Below are positions 55,977-64,000 of a stretch of 64,000 nucleotides of DNA, piece after piece. The stretch spans positions 22,160 through 86,159 of the forward strand of contig NZ_CANLZW010000019.1 in the NCBI RefSeq assembly GCF_947495625.1, given 5' to 3'. The notes beneath the pieces were generated by a model. It ran no database searches, was not told where the DNA came from, and worked only from the letters and a program-made list of their open reading frames with translations. Each line of letters starts with the position of its first letter. The first letter of the stretch is position 1. A program made the translations under genes and the position numbers. The DNA is from an uncultured Cocleimonas sp. (lineage in GTDB: Bacteria > Pseudomonadota > Gammaproteobacteria > Thiotrichales > Thiotrichaceae).

Positions 55977-57002
55977 ATGCCGAGATTTTTGAACTGGAAA
56001 GTTATTAGAAATACTCTGTCCTATCTTTGTCTGATTGGGTGGGTTTTCCCTCATACAATTATCAGTGCTGAAAATTCAGATAATAAAAAACTCCCTTCCC
56101 CATTAGACCTAACAACAGCACTCAGCTTTGCCAGTGAGCACCCGAGAACACGCTTAACGCCCGAACAAACAATTGCGACACCTCCACAACAATCATTATT
56201 CCTTGGTTGTCACAATCTCACGTTTAACAATACCTCAATTAGCGACTCTCAACGTAATACCGCTGCAACTTTATTAGTAGAGCCAAGCATTCAACAACAG
56301 CTACTAATTCTGCGAGCTTACTTTGATGTATTACTATCAGATTCAAGTCTGATTGGCATCAATGAAGATATGGCGGGAACATTCATTTCATGGGATAGGG
56401 CAAAGATTCGTCAGGAATTAAAACAATATTCCGAGCTTATCGTAGCCAGACTAGAAGCCGAATACCAAGAAGTAAGACAGCAATATTTTTCTAGCCAGGC
56501 GACCCAGCGCCTCACCCGATCAATACTGGCGCAGACTATCAATCGACCAGATGAGTTATCTAGCGATTTAATACCACCCATTTTAATTACCTCGCCTAAA
56601 ACGCTACCTGAATTTTCTGATTTATATGCAGAAGCATTGAAGAACAATAGCTGGCTAAAGACACTGAGAGAAAAATACAATAAAGATCAAATGACACTAT
56701 TTGAGATGGACTTGCGTCAGCAAATTCTCGAACTTGTGTTGCGTTTATCTGTGTTAAAGGTAGCAGCTGATCGTGCAGAATCTGAACTCTATAGCCGTGA
56801 CCTTGATTTAGAAATGAGCCGTTCGTTATACGAAATGGAAGTCCGCGCCACTCTAGGGAAATCCATGACCCTACAAAGCAAGGCGCGCATGAAAGAAGAG
56901 CGTGTAAAATACTGCATCACCATTGCTTGGGCACAACTCAATGCCTTAACAGGCAAGCCTATATTGACTCAACCCGAAGAAGCTAAGGAAGAGACACAAT
57001 GA
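55977..57002 (+). CDS. TolC-like outer-membrane efflux component, divergent
   Basis: 341 residues with signal peptide (cleavage near IISA). Helical coiled-coil text with a repeated pattern as in TolC/OEP: ELIVARLEAEYQEVRQQYFSSQ and ELYSRDLDLEMSRSLYEMEVRATLGKSMTLQSKARMKEERVKYCITIAWAQLNALTG, which resembles the ends of OEP repeats. Shorter than usual (about 420-490), so it may be only partly TolC-like. ATGA overlap with the HlyD-like gene suggests one protein complex. Confidence 0.65.
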   Translation: MPRFLNWKVIRNTLSYLCLIGWVFPHTIISAENSDNKKLPSPLDLTTALSFASEHPRTRLTPEQTIATPPQQSLFLGCHNLTFNNTSISDSQRNTAATLLVEPSIQQQLLILRAYFDVLLSDSSLIGINEDMAGTFISWDRAKIRQELKQYSELIVARLEAEYQEVRQQYFSSQATQRLTRSILAQTINRPDELSSDLIPPILITSPKTLPEFSDLYAEALKNNSWLKTLREKYNKDQMTLFEMDLRQQILELVLRLSVLKVAADRAESELYSRDLDLEMSRSLYEMEVRATLGKSMTLQSKARMKEERVKYCITIAWAQLNALTGKPILTQPEEAKEETQ

Positions 57003-57787
57003 ATTTCTCTAAGAACCATTTAAGAATCAAATTTGCCTTATCAGTCTTTGCTGTATTAGCCAGTCTCGGGGCAAGCGCACAACAACTTAGCGGTAGACTG
57101 GAATGGGTAGACAAAATAGAAATGCGCGTGCTCGAAGATGGTTTCATAGAGAAAATGAATATCAAAATCGGTCAACATGTGAAAAAAGGATCGGTCTTGT
57201 TAACCATGGATCAACGCAAGGCCAAAGCCGAATTATTAAAAGCTAAAGCCATGATCGCTCGCTCTAAAGTGGAAATGGATGATGCTAACGATGAATTAAA
57301 ACGTGCAAAAGAACTTTATGATCGCGGATTAATTGCAGATGAAGAACTCAAGGATGCAAAAATCAAAATTGCAGCCGCAGTAGCTGAAAGCGAATTTGCA
57401 AATGCTGCTCTGGCGCTCGCTGAAGTGACTTTAGATAGAAATATTTTACGCGCCCCCATTAACGGCATCATTATCACCAAAAACAACCATGAAGGTGGCG
57501 TCATTTATAAAACTCAACAAGGAGACCCCTTATTTACTATAGCCCCTAGTGGAAAAATGTTAGCGCGGATACTCGTTTCATCTCAGGTTTTAAAACGATA
57601 TAGACCCGGTCAAAAAGCACGAGTCACCGTGAATGGAAAACACTACAACGGAGTTGTGTATAGCCAAGGTGTCGAAGCCGTAAGAATTGAACCCAAAGGT
57701 GCTATTTATGAGCTGGATATTATCTTTAACCACAACCCTCAAGACTTACTAAGACCTTCTGAAATTGCCAAAGTAATAATTCAATAA
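56999..57787 (+). CDS. HlyD/RND-type periplasmic adaptor protein
   Basis: 262 residues with signal peptide (1-27). The lipoyl-like half motifs IEKMNIKIGQHVKKGSVLLTMD and ILRAPINGIIITKNNHEGGVI flank a coiled-coil hairpin (about 68-135, with RAKELYDRGLIADEELKDAK). A beta-barrel part follows (VLKRYRPGQKARVTVNG). The adaptor links an inner-membrane pump to a TolC-like channel. No ABC or RND pump gene is adjacent, so the partner must be elsewhere. Shorter than most adaptors. Confidence 0.85.
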   Translation: MNFSKNHLRIKFALSVFAVLASLGASAQQLSGRLEWVDKIEMRVLEDGFIEKMNIKIGQHVKKGSVLLTMDQRKAKAELLKAKAMIARSKVEMDDANDELKRAKELYDRGLIADEELKDAKIKIAAAVAESEFANAALALAEVTLDRNILRAPINGIIITKNNHEGGVIYKTQQGDPLFTIAPSGKMLARILVSSQVLKRYRPGQKARVTVNGKHYNGVVYSQGVEAVRIEPKGAIYELDIIFNHNPQDLLRPSEIAKVIIQ

Positions 57788-57989
57788 TCGTATTAAAAAT
57801 ATTGTCCACATGGCACAAGTCATTGACTTTTCGAACAATCAAGAAACCACGCTAGCATAGCGTTTTTCCAATGATTTTAATTGATTTAAAAAAGGCATTT
57901 ATTTTCTTTTTTGTTGAACTAAATATCATTTAAAACACTCTCACCCCAGTCAAAATATTTTATATAAATATTTTAGTCATAACTTTTTA

Positions 57990-58018
57990 TACCTATCTGA
58001 TAGATAGGTTATTTTTTT
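57990..58018 (+). terminator. Hairpin with T-run just before the outer-membrane barrel gene
   Basis: ACCTATCT and AGATAGGT form an 8-bp stem with loop GAT, followed by TATTTTTTT, then GGGGTAA as ribosome-binding site of the next gene. It may end the adaptor operon, or act as an attenuator or stabiliser in the leader of the next gene. Confidence 0.6.
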
Positions 58019-58034
58019 GGGGTAATTTTTAAAA

Positions 58035-59219
58035 ATGAACAAACAAAATTTATTAGGCGGTGCAATTGCACTAGCTCTAACAGGTGCATTCACTTCTGCA
58101 CAAGCAGAACCTTTAATCACAGACTACAAAGAAGCAACTTCTGCGTACGAAGATGCTTACATTTCAGGTAACTTCAATACTAATGACGGTAACCAGGATC
58201 AGGCTAGTTATAACCTAGACCTAACTTTGGATTATGAAAAAGTATTCAGTTCACCAAACCGTAACACTAAAATTGACTTCCTAGGCACTGGTTCATCTTC
58301 AAAAGGTGGAAATGATGGTGATAAGAGTTCAAGTACTTATCAGGCATTAGGTGCAGCAACAGTAGACAACTACTTCACAACACCAAACAGTAATGCAGCA
58401 TTCTGGTACGGTAAAGGTGAAGTTGGCGTTCAGAAAGATCAGGAAGATCCTTTCACAAAAGCAACAGCGGGTATTGGTTATGGCCGTGTTGTTAATGTAA
58501 CACCAATGGCTTATGCAATCAGAATCATGCAAAAGCTTCGTGAAGAAGGCTTTTTGAAAGCTGATCCAAGCAATGACATCTACCAGCAAGTTGCAGTAAT
58601 TGTTGATAAAGAGTCAGAGTACAAATCTAAATATGGTTTTGACGACTACAAGCAATACTGGTTACAAGACATTCAGAAAGTCATTGAGACTTCTGGCATG
58701 GTACAGGGTGACTTCAACGCAAGAGCAGTTGTACAGACTTACGATGTCCTAGAAAACGAGCGTGTTTCTACGCGTAAAAACGGTTGGTTAGTTCGCGCAG
58801 GTGTTGGTGCAGTATTAAGTAACTACGACGGTTCAGACGGTAAACCAGCAGTAGAAGTTGGCGCTGAATACCACAGACCAATCAATAACAAGACTCAGTT
58901 CTCTAATGAAGCGATTGCAACTGCTACATTAGACGATGATGACAATGGTTATAACTTCAACAACGCAATGAGCTTAACCTACGAATTGTCAGATATGATC
59001 GATTGGGAAAACAAGTGGACTTTAGCTTATGCAACATCTGACGATACAGATGATGTTACAACTAACACTTTAAGTTCTGCATTTTACTACAGCCTGACTA
59101 ACCAGCTTGATTTTGGTGTTGAAGGCAAGTTAACTAAACTTGATGACAGTATTTCTAACAATGGTAATGACGAAGTTGATAAGAGCTTAACAATGGGCGT
59201 TAAATACCGTTTGAAGTAA
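58035..59219 (+). CDS. Outer-membrane beta-barrel protein of unknown function
   Basis: 394 residues with signal peptide (1-24, cleavage after AQA). Alternating beta-strand text of an outer-membrane barrel is clear in the second half (WLVRAGVGAVLSNYDG, AVEVGAEYHRPINNKTQFSNEAIATATLDD, MSLTYELSDMIDWENKWTLAYATS). A soluble insert of about 100 residues lies near 165-245 (MQKLREEGFLKADPSND ... YWLQDIQKVIE). It ends GVKYRLK without a terminal Phe or Trp. A strong ribosome-binding site and terminator suggest high expression. Some likeness to DUF481-type barrels, not firm. Confidence 0.6.
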   Translation: MNKQNLLGGAIALALTGAFTSAQAEPLITDYKEATSAYEDAYISGNFNTNDGNQDQASYNLDLTLDYEKVFSSPNRNTKIDFLGTGSSSKGGNDGDKSSSTYQALGAATVDNYFTTPNSNAAFWYGKGEVGVQKDQEDPFTKATAGIGYGRVVNVTPMAYAIRIMQKLREEGFLKADPSNDIYQQVAVIVDKESEYKSKYGFDDYKQYWLQDIQKVIETSGMVQGDFNARAVVQTYDVLENERVSTRKNGWLVRAGVGAVLSNYDGSDGKPAVEVGAEYHRPINNKTQFSNEAIATATLDDDDNGYNFNNAMSLTYELSDMIDWENKWTLAYATSDDTDDVTTNTLSSAFYYSLTNQLDFGVEGKLTKLDDSISNNGNDEVDKSLTMGVKYRLK

Positions 59220-59289
59220 TCGAACCCCGAAAATAGAGCTTATTTTGTTAGATTCAGCTCTATATCTTAATACCAAATCTAACGACTGG

Positions 59290-59313
59290 GAGGGGCTTTT
59301 AGCCCCTCTTTTT
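59290..59313 (+). terminator. Rho-independent terminator
   Basis: GAGGGGCT and AGCCCCTC form an 8-bp GC-rich stem with loop TTT, followed by TTTTT. Confidence 0.9.
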
Positions 59314-59387
59314 ATTGGTATAAACCTTGTCCGATTTCTTAATTAGAATATTTGTTACTGTATATCTTTGCAGATAAATTTCTATTT

Positions 59388-60323
59388 CTATTCTTCAGCT
59401 AAAAAGCTTTCAATATCAGCTTTAACTTTTTCCAGTTCATAACCTTTTGCACCATACTCGGTAGTATTGGGCTCTGAGCGCAAATAGGTCATCTGTCGTT
59501 TGGCTAATTGACGCGTTGCGATTACCGCACGCTCTTTCATTTCTTCAAAATCCAGTTCGCCTTCCAAATATTGCCATGCTTGACGATAACCCACACAGCG
59601 CATTGATGGAAAATTCAAATCCAGGTCACCGCGTTCACGTAAAGCTCTCACCTCATCAATAAAACCAGCTTCTAACATTTGATCAAAACGTATGGCTGCC
59701 AATTCACGAATCCATTCCCGCTCTTCCGGGATTAATGCAATTTTCATTAAGCGATAAGGAATCGGTTCTACAACCTGATCTTGTTGATGCTTTGTCAGCG
59801 TCTTTCCCGTTAATTCAAAGACTTCAAGCGCGCGTTGAATACGTTGCTGATCGTTAGGATGAATACGTTCGCCAGCCACTGGATCAACTTCCAACAAACG
59901 TTGATGCAAGCCATCCCAACCAATTTGCTCTGCTTCTTTAGTAAGCTTTTCACGAACATCTGGATCAGCTTGAGGCATTTCAGCGATGCCGTTTTCTAGC
60001 GCACGGTAATACAGCATCGTCCCACCAACAAGCACTGGAATCTTACCTTTAGCGGTAATTTCGGCCATTTCTCGCAAGGCATCTGTTCTAAAATCAGCCG
60101 CAGAATAAGACTCAGACGGATCTAAAAAGTTAATCAAACGATGCGGAGCAGCTTCAAGTTCTTCTGCCGTAGGTTTTGCCGTACCAATATCCATATCTTT
60201 ATAAACGAGCGCAGAATCCACACTGATTAACTCGATAGGAAAATGTTCCATCAGCTTAATCGCAAGACCTGTTTTACCTGAAGCGGTTGGGCCGATGATG
60301 AAAATGGCAGGAGGTAAACTCAT
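59388..60323 (-). CDS. miaA: tRNA dimethylallyltransferase
   Basis: 311 residues. MiaA adds the dimethylallyl group to A37 of tRNAs that read U-starting codons. P-loop [17 protein letters not shown] (about 7-23), [32 protein letters not shown] and the tRNA-binding [14 protein letters not shown] are present, and the C-terminal [13 protein letters not shown] is typical. Usually followed by hfq; here an outer-membrane gene group lies between. Confidence 0.96.
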   Translation of the reverse strand: MSLPPAIFIIGPTASGKTGLAIKLMEHFPIELISVDSALVYKDMDIGTAKPTAEELEAAPHRLINFLDPSESYSAADFRTDALREMAEITAKGKIPVLVGGTMLYYRALENGIAEMPQADPDVREKLTKEAEQIGWDGLHQRLLEVDPVAGERIHPNDQQRIQRALEVFELTGKTLTKHQQDQVVEPIPYRLMKIALIPEEREWIRELAAIRFDQMLEAGFIDEVRALRERGDLDLNFPSMRCVGYRQAWQYLEGELDFEEMKERAVIATRQLAKRQMTYLRSEPNTTEYGAKGYELEKVKADIESFLAEE

Positions 60324-60417
60324 AGATGTCTAACGTTTCAGTTGAGAAGTAAATAATACATCAAAGTAATGAATATCTCATTGACGCATTATTTTAGACT
60401 ATTCAATAAAGCGTAAA

Positions 60418-60498
60418 GTCACCCCCCTACTTTGAATGATATTACGTTTTTGTTTTTTGAAAACGTAAATAGAATTTATGCAGAGCCGGGCACTTTTT
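60418..60498 (+). repeat. Type B copy of the dispersed repeat (complete reference copy)
   Basis: GTCACCCCCCTACTTT, GAATGATATTACG, inverted repeat TTACGTTTTT / GAAAACGTAA, AGAATTTATGCAGAGCC and GGGCACTTTTT. All parts are intact. Flanking AAAGT and ACTTT make imperfect terminal inverted repeats. It lies between miaA and the diguanylate cyclase gene. Confidence 0.88.
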
Positions 60499-60532
60499 CT
60501 TAAAGCAGATCTTTCAATAGATGTGAAAAATG

Positions 60533-61741
60533 CTAATGACGAGCTAATGATTTGGTAGATGGTTTGATTGAAGAATTGTTAGACAATTTTCTTTTAACAG
60601 CCCCCGCTTTGAAGGACTTATTCTTCCCTGGATTATCTTTTAATAAACTAGAATGTGTATCCTTGTATGGGCATATAAGATAATTTGCTTTTGTTCGCAG
60701 TGGTTTTATATTTTGATAATTGCTCAGTGCCTTAAACGAAAGCTTCGTATCATCACCTATTTCGGCTATACGCACGGTATCTCTGCCCGCAGACTTAGAT
60801 TCGTATAATGCAAGATCTGCTCGGCGAAACCAGCTCTCAGCATCATCAAAAGGCATAATTTCAGAAACACCCACTGAAACAGTCACCTGATATTTAGATA
60901 GCTCATCGCTTTCTTTTATCAGTTTACGGATAGAATCAGCAAGATTACCTGAATCTTCCAGTGAAGAATTTTTAGCTATAACAACGAACTCTTCGCCACC
61001 AAAACGATAAATGAAATCCGTTGTACGAATCTTCGATTTGACTAATTTTGCAAAATCAATCAACACCTGATCACCTTTATGATGTCCCTTTGTGTCATTT
61101 ATTGTTTTGAATTTATCTAAATCGAATAGCAACATCGACACAGGTTTTGGATAACGTTTGTAATTAACGAGCAACTCATCGACTTTCTCATCAAATGATC
61201 GTCTATTTTTAATACCGGTAAGCGTATCTTCAGAGACTAATTTCTGTAATTTATTATTGTTATACTCTGCACGCATACTAAGAATAAATCCAAATAAACC
61301 CACCAGCGCCAAGCTAGGATAAATACTCATAGCCTCGGCATTTGTCAGCTTACCGTGAAATAATAATGTAGTTAGACCAATAAATATGATGTTGGCAAAT
61401 AATGCGGGAACCGACTTTAATAAGAAATAGGTTGCACCCATTGCCGGAAACGCCCAAAAAACAGTGTCTGCTCCTTTTAGGTACATAACACTTAAAATTC
61501 CAAGCATAAACATCATGACTGAAAATCTATTTAGATATTTAATTCTCTTTGATTGCCAGGCTTGCGTAAAAATCAAAACCATCAACAACGCCATCACCAT
61601 ATCTATTGCCGCTAGCGTCAAATCTCCAGTGAAGAACCGGTAAATGGAAAAGGGAACGAGAAAAAGAAAAGTTAAGCCAGCGCCGTACAGCACAAATTGC
61701 TCTTCTAAACTTCTTGCTCCGCATTTGAATGAATTAAACAT
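60533..61741 (-). CDS. Membrane-bound diguanylate cyclase (GGDEF domain)
   Basis: 402 residues. Five or six N-terminal membrane helices (about 18-155) form a sensor of unknown ligand. The GGDEF domain (about 172-325) has VSMLLFDLDKFKTINDTKGHHKGDQVL and the active-site loop RFGGEEFVVIA. The inhibitory site RTTD lies five residues before GGEEF, so product inhibition by c-di-GMP is expected. A basic tail of about 75 residues follows. It interrupts the usual mutL-miaA neighbourhood. Confidence 0.9.
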   Translation of the reverse strand: MFNSFKCGARSLEEQFVLYGAGLTFLFLVPFSIYRFFTGDLTLAAIDMVMALLMVLIFTQAWQSKRIKYLNRFSVMMFMLGILSVMYLKGADTVFWAFPAMGATYFLLKSVPALFANIIFIGLTTLLFHGKLTNAEAMSIYPSLALVGLFGFILSMRAEYNNNKLQKLVSEDTLTGIKNRRSFDEKVDELLVNYKRYPKPVSMLLFDLDKFKTINDTKGHHKGDQVLIDFAKLVKSKIRTTDFIYRFGGEEFVVIAKNSSLEDSGNLADSIRKLIKESDELSKYQVTVSVGVSEIMPFDDAESWFRRADLALYESKSAGRDTVRIAEIGDDTKLSFKALSNYQNIKPLRTKANYLICPYKDTHSSLLKDNPGKNKSFKAGAVKRKLSNNSSIKPSTKSLARH

Positions 61742-61848
61742 CGCTTGTTTTTATTATAAATAGTACTTTAACGTTACAGCATTAAGCCTTAACTTAGTCT
61801 TAATATGGTTGTTATTCAGTGCGATTTTAGACAAATGTTATGGCGGTG

Positions 61849-63813
61849 TTATTGACCGCGCATGAATAGTTTATCGAGCTGATCTACAGACATTTGCGTC
61901 CACGTTGGGCGCCCGTGATTACACTGCCCACTGCGCTCTGTGCGCTCCATATCACGCAACAGGGCATTCATCTCTGGAATCGTTAAACGGTGGTTCGCAC
62001 GAACAGAACCATGACAAGCCATAGTTGAGAGTATTTCATTCATTTCCTGCTGAATGCGTTCACTGCTGCCATGCTCCAGTAAATCAGACAGTACATCGCG
62101 GACTAACTGTTCCACATTCGAATCTTTAAGCAGGCTCGGCACCGCACGAATGGCTAATTTTTCTGGCGCGAGTCTATTCAACTCAAAACCCAGTTGCTCA
62201 AACGTTTCAGCAAATTCTTCGGCGCAATCACCTTCTTTTTTACTCACGGATAATGAGCTAGGAACCAGCATCGGTTGAGAGCGCACATTGTCTTCCGCCA
62301 TACTTTTCTTTAAGTATTCGTAGGTGATGCGCTCGTGTGCCGCATGCATATCAACCACGACTAAACCTTCAGCGTTTTCCGCGAGAATATAAATACCGTG
62401 CAATTGTGCCACTGCAAAACCTAGCGGTGGTACCTCACCCGTATTCTGATTTTCGCTAACAGGCATTGATGATGTGACATGCGTCGAAAGCTTTTCAGAA
62501 AACTTGTCTGAAAGTGGGGGGGTGTAATTAGATGAGCTACTGCGTGGACTTCCCGATGGAATAAAGCCCGTATTCAAACCGCTCGTAACGTTTTCAGCAT
62601 TGTTTTGAGAGTTATCACCGGCACTGTCATGCATGCGCTGATAAGCAGCCATTTGCTCTGCTACTTGCCCAGGCTGAATATTATTAACTGGTATATTCAA
62701 CCGTTGCTGTGACCTAATCGCTTCGCGGTTGTACTCCGCCATACTCATTTTTTCTGTCCCATTATTAGGGATAGCAGGAGCAGATTCAGCAGCCTCATTA
62801 GGTCGTACATCTGCTAACGCCTGATGCAGTGTTCGATACAGAAAATCATGCACCAAACGTGCATCACGAAAACGTACTTCATGTTTAGTTGGGTGTGCAT
62901 TGACATCCACTTTTTCTGGCGCAAGCTCAAGAAATAACGCATACGCAGGATGACGCCCGTGGAATAACACATCGCTATACGCTTGACGTACCGCATGGGT
63001 TACAACACGGTCTTTAATAATTCTGCCATTCACATAAAAGTATTGAAGATCAGCTTGTGAACGCGAAAACGTCGGCAATCCAACCCAGCCCCAAAGCTTT
63101 AAACCTGCTGCCTCATAATCCAGATACAGCGACTGCTCCATAAAAGCAGGCCCACAAATTTCTGATACGCGTCGATCTGCTCCGACTCGTTCTAATGCTG
63201 GCTGTAATGTCAGTAAATTGCGTTGACCGTGTCGTAACGTAATCCCGATTTGAAAATTGCTTAGGGATATCTTCTTTACCACTTCCTGCAGGTGTTTGAA
63301 TTCTGTATTTTCAGTTTTTAAAAACTTGCGTCGTGCAGGTACGTTATAGAATAAATCACGCACTTCAATGGTTGTACCTTTAGCGTGTGCAGTGGGTTCT
63401 GGATCATCAAACGCTTCTGCACCATCATCGCGATGTTGCGGCGAAACCGTCCAGCCTTGTTCGTTATCTTCCGTACGCGAGCTAATCGTCATCCGCGATA
63501 CAGAAGCGATACTCGGCAACGCCTCACCACGAAAACCCAAGGAAGCGACATGTTCCAAGTCATCCAGTGAAGCAATCTTACTGGTCGCATGACGACTCAA
63601 CGCCAGCGCTAATTCTTCTTTGGGAATGCCTTTTCCATCATCACGAATACGAATACGTTTTAAACCACCCTGCTCGATATCAATCTCAATTCTTTTCGAA
63701 CCTGCATCAATCGAGTTTTCTAATAATTCTTTAACCACAGAGGCTGGGCGCTCAACTACCTCGCCTGCAGCAATCTGATTAACTAAATGTGGGGGTAGTT
63801 GTTTGATGCTCAT
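61849..63813 (-). CDS. mutL: DNA mismatch repair protein MutL
   Basis: 654 residues. GHKL ATPase motifs: [19 protein letters not shown] and [10 protein letters not shown] in the first 110 residues. A Ser/Asn-rich linker lies near 345-465. The C-terminal domain has [15 protein letters not shown], close to the nuclease motif DQHA(x2)E(x4)E, plus ACHGSVRAN and [13 protein letters not shown], so this MutL probably has the latent endonuclease that E. coli MutL lacks. Residues near 429-435 (YTPPLSD, in the linker) are encoded by a copy of the repeat core. Upstream bases 63814-64000 show no gene. Confidence 0.96.
   Translation of the reverse strand: MSIKQLPPHLVNQIAAGEVVERPASVVKELLENSIDAGSKRIEIDIEQGGLKRIRIRDDGKGIPKEELALALSRHATSKIASLDDLEHVASLGFRGEALPSIASVSRMTISSRTEDNEQGWTVSPQHRDDGAEAFDDPEPTAHAKGTTIEVRDLFYNVPARRKFLKTENTEFKHLQEVVKKISLSNFQIGITLRHGQRNLLTLQPALERVGADRRVSEICGPAFMEQSLYLDYEAAGLKLWGWVGLPTFSRSQADLQYFYVNGRIIKDRVVTHAVRQAYSDVLFHGRHPAYALFLELAPEKVDVNAHPTKHEVRFRDARLVHDFLYRTLHQALADVRPNEAAESAPAIPNNGTEKMSMAEYNREAIRSQQRLNIPVNNIQPGQVAEQMAAYQRMHDSAGDNSQNNAENVTSGLNTGFIPSGSPRSSSSNYTPPLSDKFSEKLSTHVTSSMPVSENQNTGEVPPLGFAVAQLHGIYILAENAEGLVVVDMHAAHERITYEYLKKSMAEDNVRSQPMLVPSSLSVSKKEGDCAEEFAETFEQLGFELNRLAPEKLAIRAVPSLLKDSNVEQLVRDVLSDLLEHGSSERIQQEMNEILSTMACHGSVRANHRLTIPEMNALLRDMERTERSGQCNHGRPTWTQMSVDQLDKLFMRGQ
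62511..62526 (-). repeat. In-gene copy of the repeat core (mutL linker)
   Basis: On the minus strand TTACACCCCCCCACTTT: core with one T to C change and seven C. It is in the flexible linker and has minus orientation, one of few such copies. Confidence 0.5.
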
Positions 63814-64000
63814 GGATTAGTATTATATAGAAAAAAGTGCCGAGACGAAGCGTAACGAAGACAATTATGGAAAGCAATGACAACAGCACATAGGACTGTT
63901 TATTTCAATTTGAATAAAAAAACGCCTAAAAGGTGATGAGATGGTCTCCTCCTCTTTAATGCGGCATCAAAGTGCCATAATTGGAGATGTAAATCATTCA

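Noticed and set aside
63781..63800. ACTACCCCCACA at the mutL start as a repeat copy
   Set aside because: It encodes the conserved MutL N-terminus (QLPPHLVNQ) and lacks the order of the core.

Overview
The window is an AT-rich (roughly 40% GC by eye) stretch of a gammaproteobacterial chromosome. The markers are the clpX-clpP-tig-tRNA(Leu/His/Arg/Pro)-folD block, in an order known from Pseudomonas, the tesA/ABC-transporter divergon, and the mutL, miaA, hfq and hflX genes. Several envelope traits (GlyGly-CTERM proteases, FadL, many signal peptides) fit a free-living aquatic, possibly sulfur-oxidising, lineage; the genus is not decided by what I can see.

Layout. 1-4.9 kb: clpX (cut by the window edge), clpP, tig and a four-tRNA operon on the minus strand, with folD diverging. 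5-10 kb: a secreted SCP2-like protein, FadL, tgt and a repetitive secreted peptidoglycan-binding protein. 10.6-20 kb: YbbP/YbbA-like ABC transporter with tesA, a secreted rhodanese, an RluA-type pseudouridine synthase, a tandem-ACT (GcvR-like) regulator, and a pirin / cytochrome b561 / YceI cluster. 20-29.3 kb: accessory region with Tpm, an acyltransferase, TspO, a GH26 lipoprotein, a type II toxin-antitoxin pair, a REP/BIME-like palindrome, a pilin-like protein, and an AAA ATPase/TOPRIM-like pair that looks like a two-gene anti-phage module. 29.4-36 kb: an asparagine-synthase-like amidotransferase, sodB, argD-argF-prfC. 36-44.4 kb: three paralogous secreted reprolysin-like metalloproteases with GlyGly-CTERM-like tails, around a small lipoprotein. 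46.6-53.4 kb: a complete cyanophycin operon (cphA, a second Mur-ligase-type cphA-like gene without ATP-grasp, an isoaspartyl dipeptidase, cyanophycinase). 53.4-64 kb: hflX-hfq and miaA/mutL, split by a plus-strand group (thioredoxin, TolC-like, HlyD-like, outer-membrane barrel) and by a diguanylate cyclase.

The most unusual feature is a dispersed repeat with the core GTCACCCCCCTACTTT. I count about 23 copies by eye; about 19 have the same orientation on the plus strand whatever the direction of the neighbouring genes. Most lie between genes and many end in a G-run and T-run that can form a terminator-like hairpin. Two pairs are inverted, and three core copies lie inside reading frames (tgt, the ABC permease, mutL). 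Longer versions share the same ends but have different middles; one middle contains two hairpins whose 7-nt loops are perfectly complementary, which could form a kissing-loop structure. No CRISPR array, rRNA, prophage or insertion sequence with a transposase was seen.
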